Positions 6,841 to 14,571 are shown, numbered from the stretch's first letter. The stretch: 16,902 bases of DNA from JAHFOW01 sp964370795 (GCA_964370795.1 CAYJME010000055.1:1-16902); one strand, 5' to 3'. Notes: generated by a model not told the origin, from the letters alone. Numbers and translations: made by a program.

Positions 6841-8285
6841 GGTTTTTTTTGAAAGGTTAACTTCAAAATCTTCTTTGTATCGGGGTTAACCTTTACCTTG
6901 TTGTCTATACAAATTCCAATAACCCAGATAGGCTGATTCTTCATCACGACGATAGGAATCGCATCGCGATCCATGCGCGGGATTTTTTTGTCAATAAAGA
7001 GATCTTTTAATTTCTTGTGTCCGCTGACCCCTAAAGGAGAAATTACATCACCATCTTTGCGTCCCCGAACGGCAACGGGCATGGTAATACTTTCCAGGTC
7101 AAAAATTTCTTCATTCCTGGTCTTGCTTTTCCTGAATACATCCAGAGATACGTCGCAAACATCCACAACTTCTGCAATCAATTGTCCCGCATGTGGAATA
7201 GATGTTACACCGGGTATCTGAATGAGCGTCTCAGATACGCGGGGGGGAGATAATTGATACGGTTCGCCTTTTCTAAAGTATAGCATGTCATGCTCATACC
7301 AGAGATAAAGGTTTCCCGGTAATTGAAAATGTCGTCCCTTTCCCGGCCGGCTTAGTTCATTGCAAATCTTTGTATAGTGTTCATACGTTATCTCTTTTAA
7401 GGGTATGTTGAGTCTCCTGAATATCTCCCGAATTACCAGGCCTTGTAATATTCCCGGTTGTTTTGACAGGGCGTGGGTATGAACGCTATAAAAATCTTCC
7501 GCATATTCTTTTGTGGAGGCTTTGAGTATTTTTTCTGATTCCCGGGTTAAATATTCATTATTTGTATCAAGGATCTGACACAATTGAATGAGGGTATTTT
7601 TTATATTCGGGTTGTATTGATTTTCCAGCAGGGGAATCAATTCAAGCCGTATCCTGTTCCGAAGATAGAGAGTTTCATAATTGGTGGCATCGGTTCTATA
7701 ACAGAGGTGTTCTTTTTCCAGGTATTCCATAATATCCTTTCTCCACGTAAAGAGAAGAGGGCGGATGAGTTGTACAGAAGACTTTGGGGTTAACGGGCGT
7801 TTCACCGGAATCCCTTTTAGACCGATTATCCCTGTGCCTCTGATAATACGGTGAAGGATAGTCTCCGCATTGTCATCAGCATTATGAGCAATGGCGACGG
7901 AAGCTGCATGGTATGCTTGCGCTACTTCTTCAAAAAACCGGTATCTTTCCGCCCGTGCAGTTTCTTCAATGGAGCATTTGGTTTGTTCTGCAATTTTTTG
8001 AATATCCACCTCTTTCTGAACAAAGGGCAACGAGAGGTCTTTTGCTAAATTCCGGACAAACCGCGCATCCTTTTCGGCAGCCTGTCCACGAAGTTTATGG
8101 TTAAGGTGGGCCACATATAAACGCATGGGAAGTTTTTTAGTCCCATTCAGAGCATGGAGGATGCTGAGGAGTGCAACCGAGTCGGGGCCACCCGATACTC
8201 CCACGATAAGGGCATCGTGGGAACTAATAAGCTGGTACTTTTTTATCGTGGTATAAACCTCGTAAGATAACTTGTTTAAGCGCAT
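6837..8285 (-). CDS. tilS: tRNA(Ile)-lysidine synthase
   Basis: TilS uses ATP and lysine to convert C34 of the CAU-anticodon isoleucine tRNA to lysidine, so that it reads AUA and is charged with isoleucine. The 482-residue protein has the N-type ATP-pyrophosphatase loop SGGPDS at 31-36, the NHKLRGQAAEKDARFVR region and the IAHNADDNAETILHRIIRGTG motif, then a helical middle and the C-terminal TilS domain (GRKDGDVISPLGVSGHKKLKDLFIDKKIP). Length and domain order are normal. The ATG at 8285 is chosen because homology begins there; the frame is open 34 more codons to a TTG, but that extension is unlike TilS. No ribosome binding site precedes 8285, and a promoter-like sequence ends 7 nt before it, so the mRNA may be leaderless. 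The stop overlaps the SpoIID-like gene. Confidence 0.95.
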   Translation of the reverse strand: MRLNKLSYEVYTTIKKYQLISSHDALIVGVSGGPDSVALLSILHALNGTKKLPMRLYVAHLNHKLRGQAAEKDARFVRNLAKDLSLPFVQKEVDIQKIAEQTKCSIEETARAERYRFFEEVAQAYHAASVAIAHNADDNAETILHRIIRGTGIIGLKGIPVKRPLTPKSSVQLIRPLLFTWRKDIMEYLEKEHLCYRTDATNYETLYLRNRIRLELIPLLENQYNPNIKNTLIQLCQILDTNNEYLTRESEKILKASTKEYAEDFYSVHTHALSKQPGILQGLVIREIFRRLNIPLKEITYEHYTKICNELSRPGKGRHFQLPGNLYLWYEHDMLYFRKGEPYQLSPPRVSETLIQIPGVTSIPHAGQLIAEVVDVCDVSLDVFRKSKTRNEEIFDLESITMPVAVRGRKDGDVISPLGVSGHKKLKDLFIDKKIPRMDRDAIPIVVMKNQPIWVIGICIDNKVKVNPDTKKILKLTFQKKP

Positions 8286-8292
8286 ATTTTGA

Positions 8293-8321
8293 ACTATATC
8301 TATTTTGAATAAGTAAATCAA
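8293..8321 (-). promoter_or_regulatory. Sigma-70-like promoter for tilS, possibly giving a leaderless mRNA
   Basis: On the minus strand TTGATT (8321..8316), a 17-nt spacer and TATAGT (8298..8293) fit a housekeeping promoter. The -10 box ends 7 nt before the chosen tilS ATG, so transcription would start at or within a base or two of that ATG. The region is AT-rich, so chance similarity is possible. Confidence 0.5.
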
Positions 8322-8387
8322 GTTTAGAAATAGGTTGACTTTGGTTACTGAGTTCGTAAAATATCTCTTATCGGGTGAGATCATCAA

Positions 8388-8610
8388 CAGTATATTCCTG
8401 GAGCATCAAGCCGCAATCAAATCCCCCTGAGTAAAGGGTAACATCTCCATGAATCCCCCTTTATTATGGGGGACTAAGGAGGTTGGTTTAAAAACTTGCA
8501 TAAAAAACAAGTTTTTACAGGCTAATACTATAGAGGTGTGCAAGATTTTGCATCTCTACATTTTAAAACAACAAACTGATAAAGGCACGATTTAATTTTT
8601 TGTTATTTTC
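8388..8610. repeat. Gene-free spacer with palindromic repeat fragments
   Basis: Between the divergent tilS and DUF192 genes lie three structured pieces. ATCCCCCT occurs twice (8421-8428, 8453-8460); the second copy forms a hairpin with GGGGGA (arms 8454-8459 and 8468-8473). A 10-bp AT-rich hairpin has arms at 8489-8498 and 8508-8517 (AAAAACTTG / CAAGTTTTT core). At 8529-8560 an imperfect palindrome (GTGTGCAAGATTTTGCATC core flanked by AGAG and CTCT) ends in TTGCATCTCTACA, which matches the right arm of the repeat at 15582-15594 in 12 of 13 positions. These look like dispersed intergenic repeats in decay. No clear promoter for the rightward gene was found. Confidence 0.6.
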
Positions 8611-9123
8611 ATGGATAAATTCTGGCATACTATAAACAAAAAGTGTTTATACCTTTTCCTCACCATCATACTTTCCTGTACAGCCACAGTTCATATCCGC
8701 GTACCAAGTTGCCATGGCGAGTTGAAAAGAAACAAGGTATTGCCCATTAGTGCGGCGGGAATTGAGCTGGAAGTGGAATTGGCAACCACCCAGGAAGAGC
8801 AGATGTTAGGATTAATGTACCGTAAAACATTGGGAGAAAACGACGGTATGTTATTCGTATTTCCTGAAGAAAGGAGACTCTCTTTCTGGATGAGGAATAC
8901 TCGCATACCTCTTTCCATAGCTTTTATTAAGGCCGATGGACGAGTTGTTCAGATAGACTCCATGAAGCCTTTTAGTCTGGATTCTCATGTTTCACAGGAA
9001 AAGGTCAAATACGCCCTGGAGATGAACGAAGGCTGGTTTAAGAAACACACGGTAAAAGAAGGCGACTTCGTAAAAATACCCATAGTTCTGGGCGCTGAGG
9101 AAAAAACGGGAGTTAAGAGATAA
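8611..9123 (+). CDS. DUF192 family protein, probable lipoprotein
   Basis: A 170-residue protein. The N-terminus has a basic start and a hydrophobic run (YLFLTIILSC) ending in a lipobox-like ILSC, so it is probably exported and lipid-anchored at Cys23. Residues about 50-155 match the DUF192 family: ELEVELATTQEEQMLGLMYR, GMLFVFPEERRLSFWMRNTRIPLSIAFI and the final EMNEGWFKKHTVKEGDFVKI. Length and order are normal. The biochemical role of DUF192 proteins is not established, though they are often exported or lie near membrane proteins. No clear ribosome binding site precedes the ATG. The next gene starts 2 nt after this stop, so the two form an operon. Confidence 0.9.
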   Translation: MDKFWHTINKKCLYLFLTIILSCTATVHIRVPSCHGELKRNKVLPISAAGIELEVELATTQEEQMLGLMYRKTLGENDGMLFVFPEERRLSFWMRNTRIPLSIAFIKADGRVVQIDSMKPFSLDSHVSQEKVKYALEMNEGWFKKHTVKEGDFVKIPIVLGAEEKTGVKR

Positions 9124-9125
9124 TT

Positions 9126-9767
9126 ATGACACCATTGGTTACCATTATTAGTGAAAAAGACGGCTCAGAGATGGTTCTTGTACCAGCCGGTGAATTTATG
9201 ATGGGTGAGGAGCGAAAGGCTGTAAGTATTGATGCCTTTTATATTGACCGGTTTCCCATAACGAATCTTCAATATAAGAAGTTTGTTGACGCAACGGGGG
9301 CAAAAGAACCTTTTTTCTGGAATAACGAACGATTTAACAAGCCATTACAGCCCGTTGTGGGCGTTAGTTGGAATGACGCCGTTGCCTATGCAAAATGGGC
9401 AGGAAAACGTCTGCCCAGGGAAGTAGAATGGGAAAAGGCGGCACGCGGGGTTGATGGCAGAGAATATCCGTGGGGGAATATCCAGCCGGATAATAAAAAA
9501 GCCGTTTATAATCTTGATCCAGGCACAGGCGCCCCAGCGCTCGTGGGCGAGCGGAAAGAAGGCGCCAGCCCTTATGGATGCCATGATATGGCAGGAAATG
9601 TCTGGGAGTGGTGCGAAGATTGGTATGAAACAGGAAAATTTCGCGTTGTCAGAGGAGGATCGTGGCTCAACCACCATTACATCCTCAGAAGCGCTTACCG
9701 AAGCTGCAGCTACCCTGAGGGAAAAGACAATAATGTCGGCTTTCGTTGTGTTAAAGACGCCCAGTAA
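9126..9767 (+). CDS. SUMF1/FGE-fold protein lacking the usual catalytic cysteines
   Basis: A 213-residue protein covering most of the formylglycine-generating-enzyme sulfatase fold: MVLVPAGEFMMG near the start, IDRFPITNLQYKKFVD, VVGVSWNDAVAYAKWAGKRLPREVEWEKAARG, YPWGN, GCHDMAGNVWEWCEDWY and a final RVVRGGSWLNHHYILRSAYRS...VGFRC. True FGE enzymes carry a copper-binding cysteine pair just after the GGSW segment; here it reads WLNHHYILR, with no cysteine. The protein is therefore more likely a member of the wider family, which includes ergothioneine-type, PvdO-like and ligand-binding proteins. It has no signal peptide and is short, with few insertions. It starts 2 nt after the DUF192 gene. Its stop abuts the stop of the opposite-strand gene with no base between. 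The substrate is unknown. Confidence 0.88.
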   Translation: MTPLVTIISEKDGSEMVLVPAGEFMMGEERKAVSIDAFYIDRFPITNLQYKKFVDATGAKEPFFWNNERFNKPLQPVVGVSWNDAVAYAKWAGKRLPREVEWEKAARGVDGREYPWGNIQPDNKKAVYNLDPGTGAPALVGERKEGASPYGCHDMAGNVWEWCEDWYETGKFRVVRGGSWLNHHYILRSAYRSCSYPEGKDNNVGFRCVKDAQ

Positions 9768-10202
9768 TTATTTTTTTATACCCAGAGCGCGGAGAGAAAG
9801 CTGGATTTCATATTTTCCATCAAATTTAAAATCTTCATCAAACACTTTTTTGAGGTCGTAAATATTTTTGAAATCTTCCCTGGTGTCATTTTCTGTCTTT
9901 CCCATGAGACCACTTTCTACCAGATTAAATACAATATTCCCGAAATCTTCGTCCTGCTTAATTCCCATTTGTTCAAACACGGTTAATGCCATATAGCCAA
10001 AATTTTTTATTGCAAACTGCCTGACGCCCTCCAGAAGCTGCCTTCCGGTTACATGGCGCTCGATGTCGCTTGTTTTGTGTCGGCTTTTGCCAAGCATATG
10101 TATTGTGTAATCAAGCGCCTCAAACATAAATTGATATGCCTGGGGGGAATAGCGGGGGTCTTTTTTAATGATTTCCCGTATTTTGCTCCACGTATTTGTC
10201 AT
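9768..10202 (-). CDS. Minf_1886-like conserved protein of Planctomycetes/Verrucomicrobia
   Basis: A 144-residue soluble protein of unknown function. Recognisable features are an N-terminal KIREIIKKDPRYSPQAYQFMFEALDYT, then RHVTGRQLLEGVRQFAIKNFGYMALTVFEQMGI and a C-terminal acidic segment (DFKNIYDLKKVFDEDFKF). This pattern recalls the Minf_1886 family, found mostly in the PVC superphylum, which supports a planctomycete host. No catalytic or binding motif is visible. The ATG at 10202 is chosen because GGAG lies 8 nt upstream; a TTG two codons earlier is weaker. It lies 110 nt downstream of metG in the same direction and may be read from the ricT-metG transcript. Confidence 0.83.
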   Translation of the reverse strand: MTNTWSKIREIIKKDPRYSPQAYQFMFEALDYTIHMLGKSRHKTSDIERHVTGRQLLEGVRQFAIKNFGYMALTVFEQMGIKQDEDFGNIVFNLVESGLMGKTENDTREDFKNIYDLKKVFDEDFKFDGKYEIQLSLRALGIKK

Positions 10203-10312
10203 GTACAATTCTCCATGTCTTACCGTTAGAAAAGGAAAGGTTCATATTTTCCATACTTTGATAATACGCATCCACTTTTCCCGACAAATATATTTTCTCT
10301 AAAAAATGGCCA

Positions 10313-11860
10313 TCAGGCAACAGTTTCAGCTCCATTCATTGCTGAAAGTTCAACCCTTGGAAACAGGGGTTTGCCCTTTTTTATTACCGTACCCTTCTTA
10401 AACCCCTGCTGGAGTTTCAAACAAAGCGGTTGGCCTTCTTCTCTCATACCAAGCTGTCGTTGGATTTCAGCGGCGGTTTTTGGCATAAATGGGTAAACGT
10501 AGAGGGAAATATCCCGAATAGCCGCGGCAAGCGTGCCAAGCGCCGCAGCAAGCTGTGGCCTTGTTGTATCTGATTTTGCCAGAGACCACGGTTTCTTGTC
10601 CTCCACAAATTTATTGGCCCGGCCAATAAACTCCCAAATAATCTCGAGTGCCCTGCTGAATTGCAGCTTATCCATTTCGCTATCCATTTTCATGTGCGTA
10701 TCCCGTGACAAACTCCTTAATTCATCTTCCTCATCAGGAACCTCCGGGATAATCCCCTGAAAATACTTGTCAATCATGGTAAGCGTACGTTGCAATAAAT
10801 TTCCAAGGTCGTTGCCCAGGTCAGAATTAATTCTATGAATAAGGGCGTTATAGGAAAAATTACCGTCCAGCCCAAAAGGAACCTCTCTCAGGAGGAAATA
10901 CCGGTAGGCGTCGGTGCCATATAATTGGATAATACTGTGGGGGTCTATTGCATTTCCCAAAGATTTCGATATCTTTTTTCCCTCAATCGTCCACCACCCG
11001 TGCGCATAAACTTTACAAGGCAGGTCTATATTCAACGACATGAGAATGGCCGGCCAGATAGCGCCATGAAACCACAGGATTTCTTTCCCAATGATATGGA
11101 CGTTTGCAGGCCAGTACTTTTCGAACTTCTGCATGTCGTCATCATAGCCCAGGGCTGTGATGTAATTCATAAGCGCATCGATCCAAACGTATATGGTATG
11201 CGTTGGGTCCATAGGGACCTGAATGCCCCATTCCACCGCTGAACGACTTATGCTGATGTCCTCAATGTGTGATTGTATTCTGTGAAGTATTTCGTTTCTC
11301 CTTGATTCAGGCTGAATAAAGTGGGGATGTCTTTCGTAATACTCAAGGAGGGCATTCCGGTATTTTGATAATCGAAAAAAGTAATTCTTTTCCTTCACCT
11401 TTTCCACTGCCCGTTTGCATTCCGGACATTTCGTCTCGTGGAGTTGCGATTCAATCCAGAAACTCTCACACGGGATACAATACCACCCCTCGTATTCTCC
11501 CAGATAAATGTCCCCGTTTTCAAAGATTCTTCGAAAGATATTTTTCACGCGACGGCAATGGTCTTCGTCCGTTGTTCGTATAAACCCGTCATGGGAAATC
11601 TCCAGCGCTTCCCATAAGTTCTTAAACTTATCCACGACGGTGTCGACAAATTCCAATGGGGTTTTATTATACACCTGCGCCGCCTTCTGGATTTTCTGGC
11701 CGTGTTCATCCGTTCCGGTCAGGAAGAAAACATCGTAATTCTTCATCCGTTTATATCGCGCCAGCACGTCTGCGGCAATGGTCGTATAAGAATGGCCTAT
11801 ATGCGGCACATCATTCACATAATAAATGGGGGTTGTAAGATAGAATGTCTGTTTACTCAA
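10313..11860 (-). CDS. metG: Methionyl-tRNA synthetase
   Basis: This class I synthetase charges tRNA(Met) with methionine. It shows the HIGH signature (residues 20-23 from the chosen start), the FFLTGTDEHGQKIQ strand, a zinc knuckle (CIPC at 128-131 and CPEC at 145-148), the WIDALMNY segment and KISKS at 296-300. A helical anticodon-binding domain follows. At 515 residues it is the short form without the C-terminal EMAP/tRNA-binding domain, so it lacks that dimerisation module. The start is uncertain. TTG at 11860 has AGGA 8 nt upstream and gives the usual MSKQTFYLTTPIYY opening. A GTG at 11878 would add 6 residues but has no ribosome binding site. Either way the gene overlaps the end of the ricT-like gene, so the two are co-transcribed. 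Confidence 0.95.
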   Translation of the reverse strand: MSKQTFYLTTPIYYVNDVPHIGHSYTTIAADVLARYKRMKNYDVFFLTGTDEHGQKIQKAAQVYNKTPLEFVDTVVDKFKNLWEALEISHDGFIRTTDEDHCRRVKNIFRRIFENGDIYLGEYEGWYCIPCESFWIESQLHETKCPECKRAVEKVKEKNYFFRLSKYRNALLEYYERHPHFIQPESRRNEILHRIQSHIEDISISRSAVEWGIQVPMDPTHTIYVWIDALMNYITALGYDDDMQKFEKYWPANVHIIGKEILWFHGAIWPAILMSLNIDLPCKVYAHGWWTIEGKKISKSLGNAIDPHSIIQLYGTDAYRYFLLREVPFGLDGNFSYNALIHRINSDLGNDLGNLLQRTLTMIDKYFQGIIPEVPDEEDELRSLSRDTHMKMDSEMDKLQFSRALEIIWEFIGRANKFVEDKKPWSLAKSDTTRPQLAAALGTLAAAIRDISLYVYPFMPKTAAEIQRQLGMREEGQPLCLKLQQGFKKGTVIKKGKPLFPRVELSAMNGAETVA

Positions 11861-12728
11861 GTTCGCAATCCTTTTCACAGTGTTGATTACATGGCGTTTC
11901 TTTTTCCGGTTCAGATAAAGGTTCTCTTACCTTGTCAATAATCTCGCTTACCGGTACATGAATTCTGCTCGCATTATTCAGTTCAAGGGTAACTTCCTGT
12001 TGCAGCACGTCGTAATTAATGACCTCTCCAACTCCCTTCGCCGTTTTTACGAGAGAGCCTTTTCTGGGTAAATTGCGCTTCAGTTCGTCATAAACCTTAT
12101 CTTCATAGCGCAGACAACACATCAGGCGGCCGCATCTGCCGGAGATTTTCGAAGGATCGAGGGTCGCTTTTTGATTCTTTGCCATTTTCATGGTAACCGG
12201 TTCGAGATTCTTGAGGAACGACCGGCAACACAACTCCCGTCCGCAATGTTCATAATCGGCCAGAAGCCGCGCCTCGTCCCGGACTCCGATCTGTTTCATT
12301 TCTATGCGCGCCTGGTATTCCTTTGCCAGGTCTTTCACCAGTTCCCTGAAATCTATGCGCCCGTTGGCAAGGTAATAGAAGATAATCTTGCGTGTCCCGA
12401 ATAAATGTTCCACGCTCGCCAGTTTCATAACGAGTTTATGTTCTTTGATCTTCTTCTGGCAAAATTTGAATTCAACTGGCGCCATTTCATTCATTATTTT
12501 GTTATATTTTTCTTTATCTTCAGGGGTGGCCTTCCGCAGGACTTCTCCGAAGTTATCCAGGGGAACGTCATCCGGCACTTCTTTTACCCAGGTAATAACA
12601 TCACCGAACTCAATACCACGGTTTGTGCGAATTACGACCTGGTCGTCTTTTCTGAGGGAGTTAAATGTGGAAAAAAAATCAGCGGTGTTTTTTAAGACGC
12701 CAAACCGAATAGTTAAAATATGTCGCAT
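11853..12728 (-). CDS. ricT: PSP1-domain protein, RicT/YaaT-like
   Basis: A 291-residue protein of the PSP1 family. The C-terminal half carries the conserved cysteine cluster: Cys162, Cys167 and Cys168 in HCGRELCC, and Cys199, Cys204 and Cys205 in RCGRLMCCLRYE. In Bacillus, RicT (YaaT) joins RicA and RicF in an iron-sulfur complex that affects RNase Y processing, sporulation and competence; whether that role holds here is unknown. A location next to metG is common in bacteria. Unusual is an acidic tail holding three more cysteines spaced CNQHCEKDC (280, 284, 288). The ATG has no obvious ribosome binding site, but an excellent promoter lies 46 nt upstream. The stop lies inside the metG start region. 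Confidence 0.9.
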   Translation of the reverse strand: MRHILTIRFGVLKNTADFFSTFNSLRKDDQVVIRTNRGIEFGDVITWVKEVPDDVPLDNFGEVLRKATPEDKEKYNKIMNEMAPVEFKFCQKKIKEHKLVMKLASVEHLFGTRKIIFYYLANGRIDFRELVKDLAKEYQARIEMKQIGVRDEARLLADYEHCGRELCCRSFLKNLEPVTMKMAKNQKATLDPSKISGRCGRLMCCLRYEDKVYDELKRNLPRKGSLVKTAKGVGEVINYDVLQQEVTLELNNASRIHVPVSEIIDKVREPLSEPEKETPCNQHCEKDCELE

Positions 12729-12774
12729 GAGGTTACATCAAAAGGATTCTTCTAATAAAAAATTATATTTTATT

Positions 12775-12803
12775 ATTATCAATTAATACTGTGTGTTTGT
12801 CAA
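12775..12803 (-). promoter_or_regulatory. Sigma-70-type promoter for the ricT-metG operon
   Basis: On the minus strand a perfect TTGACA (12803..12798), a 17-nt spacer and GATAAT (12780..12775) form a near-consensus promoter. Transcription should start near 12768, leaving a leader of about 40 nt before the ATG at 12728. Confidence 0.75.
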
Positions 12804-12864
12804 GTTTACAAGTCTCTCATGTTTTTTTATACTTTTGGATTATCGCTGTTTCAGTGAATCACGC

Positions 12865-12894
12865 TTGCATTATTATTTTTGAATATGATATTAT
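12865..12894 (+). promoter_or_regulatory. Candidate promoter for the secreted coiled-coil protein gene
   Basis: TTGCAT (12865-12870), an 18-nt spacer and TATTAT (12889-12894) resemble a sigma-70 promoter. The start would be near 12901, giving a leader of about 105 nt. The region is AT-rich, so confidence is limited. The rest of the 12729-13007 spacer holds nothing else recognisable. Confidence 0.45.
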
Positions 12895-13007
12895 TATGTC
12901 GAACTCATCTAAAGTATTTCGCGTATTCTGTATTCTTCAGGGCTCTTTTATCAGGTATAAGTTTTAAGAAATCAAAAATAGTCCACATGAGACAGCGAGG
13001 GTAGAAA

Positions 13008-13544
13008 ATGAAAAGACTTCTTTTCGGTTTTTTGGTATCTATTTTTCCCATGATCCTGACACATCCTTTATATGCACAGGACGCATTGAGCAAGTTAAAT
13101 ATGATGGAGATTGTTATCTCAAATCTCGTATCAAGGGTTGAGGCATTGGAAAAACGGGTAAACGAGTTGGAAAAAGGCAGGGGTCTTTCATCCGCAGGCA
13201 GTACGCCAAGGGTGGCAAGGAAAGAACCGTCTCCCAAAGAATCCTCTACGCCAGCGATAACGAATGGGTTTGAAGATATTGGAAATGGCTTCTTTGTGAG
13301 AAATGTGCGGTTCAGTCCGTTTGGGTCGAATGTGCTGTGCATCGGCGAAATTGCAAATAGAACAGAAAAAAATTATCGTTTTGCAAAGTTTACGCTGGAA
13401 ATATACGATGACCGTGACTTACCGGTTAAAAAAGAAGAGTTTTCCATTCCAGACCTCCCCAAAGAGAGCGTTAAACCCTTTGAAGCCATGATCATTGGTG
13501 TTGAAGCCGGTCTTATCTATCGTTATGTGATCAGGCCCGATTGA
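13008..13544 (+). CDS. Secreted coiled-coil protein with a C-terminal beta domain
   Basis: A 178-residue exported protein. The signal peptide (MKRLLFGFLVSIFPMILTHPLYAQ) is probably cleaved after LYA at about residue 23. A heptad-like coiled coil follows (NLVSRVEALEKRVNELEKG, about 38-58), then a Ser/Pro/Lys-rich linker (about 60-85). The C-terminal beta domain (about 88-178, NGFFVRNVRFSPFGSNVLCIGEIANRTEKNYRFAKFTLEIYDD) resembles the FxLYD-like domains that carry a conserved N-R/T-x2-Y-x2-A pattern and are often exported. The start is supported by GAGG 7 nt before the ATG. Function is unknown; the coiled coil suggests oligomerisation in the periplasm. The radical SAM gene begins 6 nt downstream in the same frame. 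Confidence 0.85.
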   Translation: MKRLLFGFLVSIFPMILTHPLYAQDALSKLNMMEIVISNLVSRVEALEKRVNELEKGRGLSSAGSTPRVARKEPSPKESSTPAITNGFEDIGNGFFVRNVRFSPFGSNVLCIGEIANRTEKNYRFAKFTLEIYDDRDLPVKKEEFSIPDLPKESVKPFEAMIIGVEAGLIYRYVIRPD

Positions 13545-13550
13545 AGAGAA

Positions 13551-14498
13551 TTGAACATAAATATCATTGAGCGAAAAGGCCGTGTCCTTACCAGACCGAC
13601 GCTGAAATGCCTCAGCCAGGTTGCCGCAATAAATCCAGCCCTGGGGTGCGTTCATCAGTGCGCATATTGCTATGTTCGGGGATATTCAATGTATCCGGGC
13701 GATGGAAATGTCCTTGTATATGGCAATATGACAGAAAAATTAACACGGGAATTATCCACACGGAAAAAATTGCCTGCGTATGTATTCTTTAGCCCAACCT
13801 GCGATGTGCTCCAGCCCATACCTCAGGTACTCGATATGACGTACGACCTGATGCGTATCTTATTTGAACATGGTGTTGGCGTAAATCTGCTTACGAAGGG
13901 GCGGATTCCCATAAAATTTTTCCCCCTGTTTCACCAATACCAAGAACTCCTTCATATTCAAATCGGGATTACAACGCTTAATCGGGACATTCAAAAAAGG
14001 ATAGAACCCTACGCTTCAAATCCAGGTGAGCGCATGAGGAACGTTGAACGGCTCTGCAAGATGGGTATCGTCCCGGAAATAAAACTCGACCCCTTAATTC
14101 CCGGCGTGACCGATACGGAGAAAAATTTAACATCCTTGTTTAAGGCGCTTCAGGAATCCGGCGTAAATTCAGCAAGCATTAATTATCTCTTCCTGAGACC
14201 GCAGATCAAAAAAAACCTGTATAAGGCATTGGAAAATACCCCTTTTCTGACAAACATTAGGGAACATTACCGCCATGCAAAGACGCTCAATCTCCTGGCT
14301 GAGAAATCTCACATTACCGCCCTGGATGTTGAGTACAGGAGGCGTGCATACGAACAGATATCCGGATGGGCAGGGGCTTACGGAATATATGCCTACGTGT
14401 GCGGCTGTAAAAATCCTGATATTACCGAAGAACCTTTATGCGGCATGAACTGGGGACGGCATTTTGAAAAAGCCTCAGGACAAGGGCGACTATTTTAA
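13551..14498 (+). CDS. SplB-like radical SAM protein (COG1533 type)
   Basis: A 315-residue radical SAM enzyme. The [4Fe-4S]-binding motif CVHQCAYC gives Cys33, Cys37 and Cys40 in the CxxxCxxC arrangement, and the ALGCVHQCAYCYVRGY context matches the spore-photoproduct-lyase-like / Rv2578c-like branch (COG1533). Later strands include FFSPTCDVLQPIP, VNLLTKGR, IGITTLNRDIQKRIEP and EIKLDPLIPGVTD. Cysteines near the C-terminus (CGC around 283-285 and a later CGMNWG) are of unknown use. Family members are annotated as DNA-repair photolyase-like, but most are uncharacterised. The start must be the TTG at 13551: an in-frame TGA lies only 6 nt upstream and no ATG follows before the motif region. There is no good ribosome binding site, so translation probably depends on the preceding gene. 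Confidence 0.88.
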   Translation: MNINIIERKGRVLTRPTLKCLSQVAAINPALGCVHQCAYCYVRGYSMYPGDGNVLVYGNMTEKLTRELSTRKKLPAYVFFSPTCDVLQPIPQVLDMTYDLMRILFEHGVGVNLLTKGRIPIKFFPLFHQYQELLHIQIGITTLNRDIQKRIEPYASNPGERMRNVERLCKMGIVPEIKLDPLIPGVTDTEKNLTSLFKALQESGVNSASINYLFLRPQIKKNLYKALENTPFLTNIREHYRHAKTLNLLAEKSHITALDVEYRRRAYEQISGWAGAYGIYAYVCGCKNPDITEEPLCGMNWGRHFEKASGQGRLF

Positions 14499-14501
14499 TG
14501 C

Positions 14502-14540
14502 GTGTGGTTTTATTTCTGATATATCTTTTCAAAACCATGC
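14502..14540 (+). terminator. Weak hairpin after the radical SAM gene
   Basis: Arms GTGTGGTTTT (14502-14511) and AAAACCATGC (14531-14540) can pair over 10 positions with two G-T wobbles and a 19-nt loop. It begins 3 nt after the stop codon. There is no T tract, so a terminator role is tentative. Confidence 0.3.
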
Positions 14541-14571
14541 AGAATGGATAATTTCCCGATAGACAGAAGTC

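Noticed and set aside
8286..8387. Longer TilS with 34 extra N-terminal residues
   Set aside because: The start would be TTG and the hydrophobic, Asn/Leu-rich extension does not resemble TilS; homology begins at the ATG at 8285.
9765..9770. Stops of two convergent genes abut with no gap
   Set aside because: Notable, but tail-to-tail packing like this is common in bacteria; no extra function is implied.
12905..13342. Leftward 145-codon frame across the start of the secreted coiled-coil gene
   Set aside because: It is antisense to a gene with a signal peptide, coiled coil and good ribosome binding site, and its product shows no recognisable domain.
13542..13553. Programmed TGA readthrough joining the secreted and radical SAM proteins
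   Set aside because: It would export a cytosolic iron-sulfur enzyme, and no stimulatory structure or selenocysteine-type element is evident.
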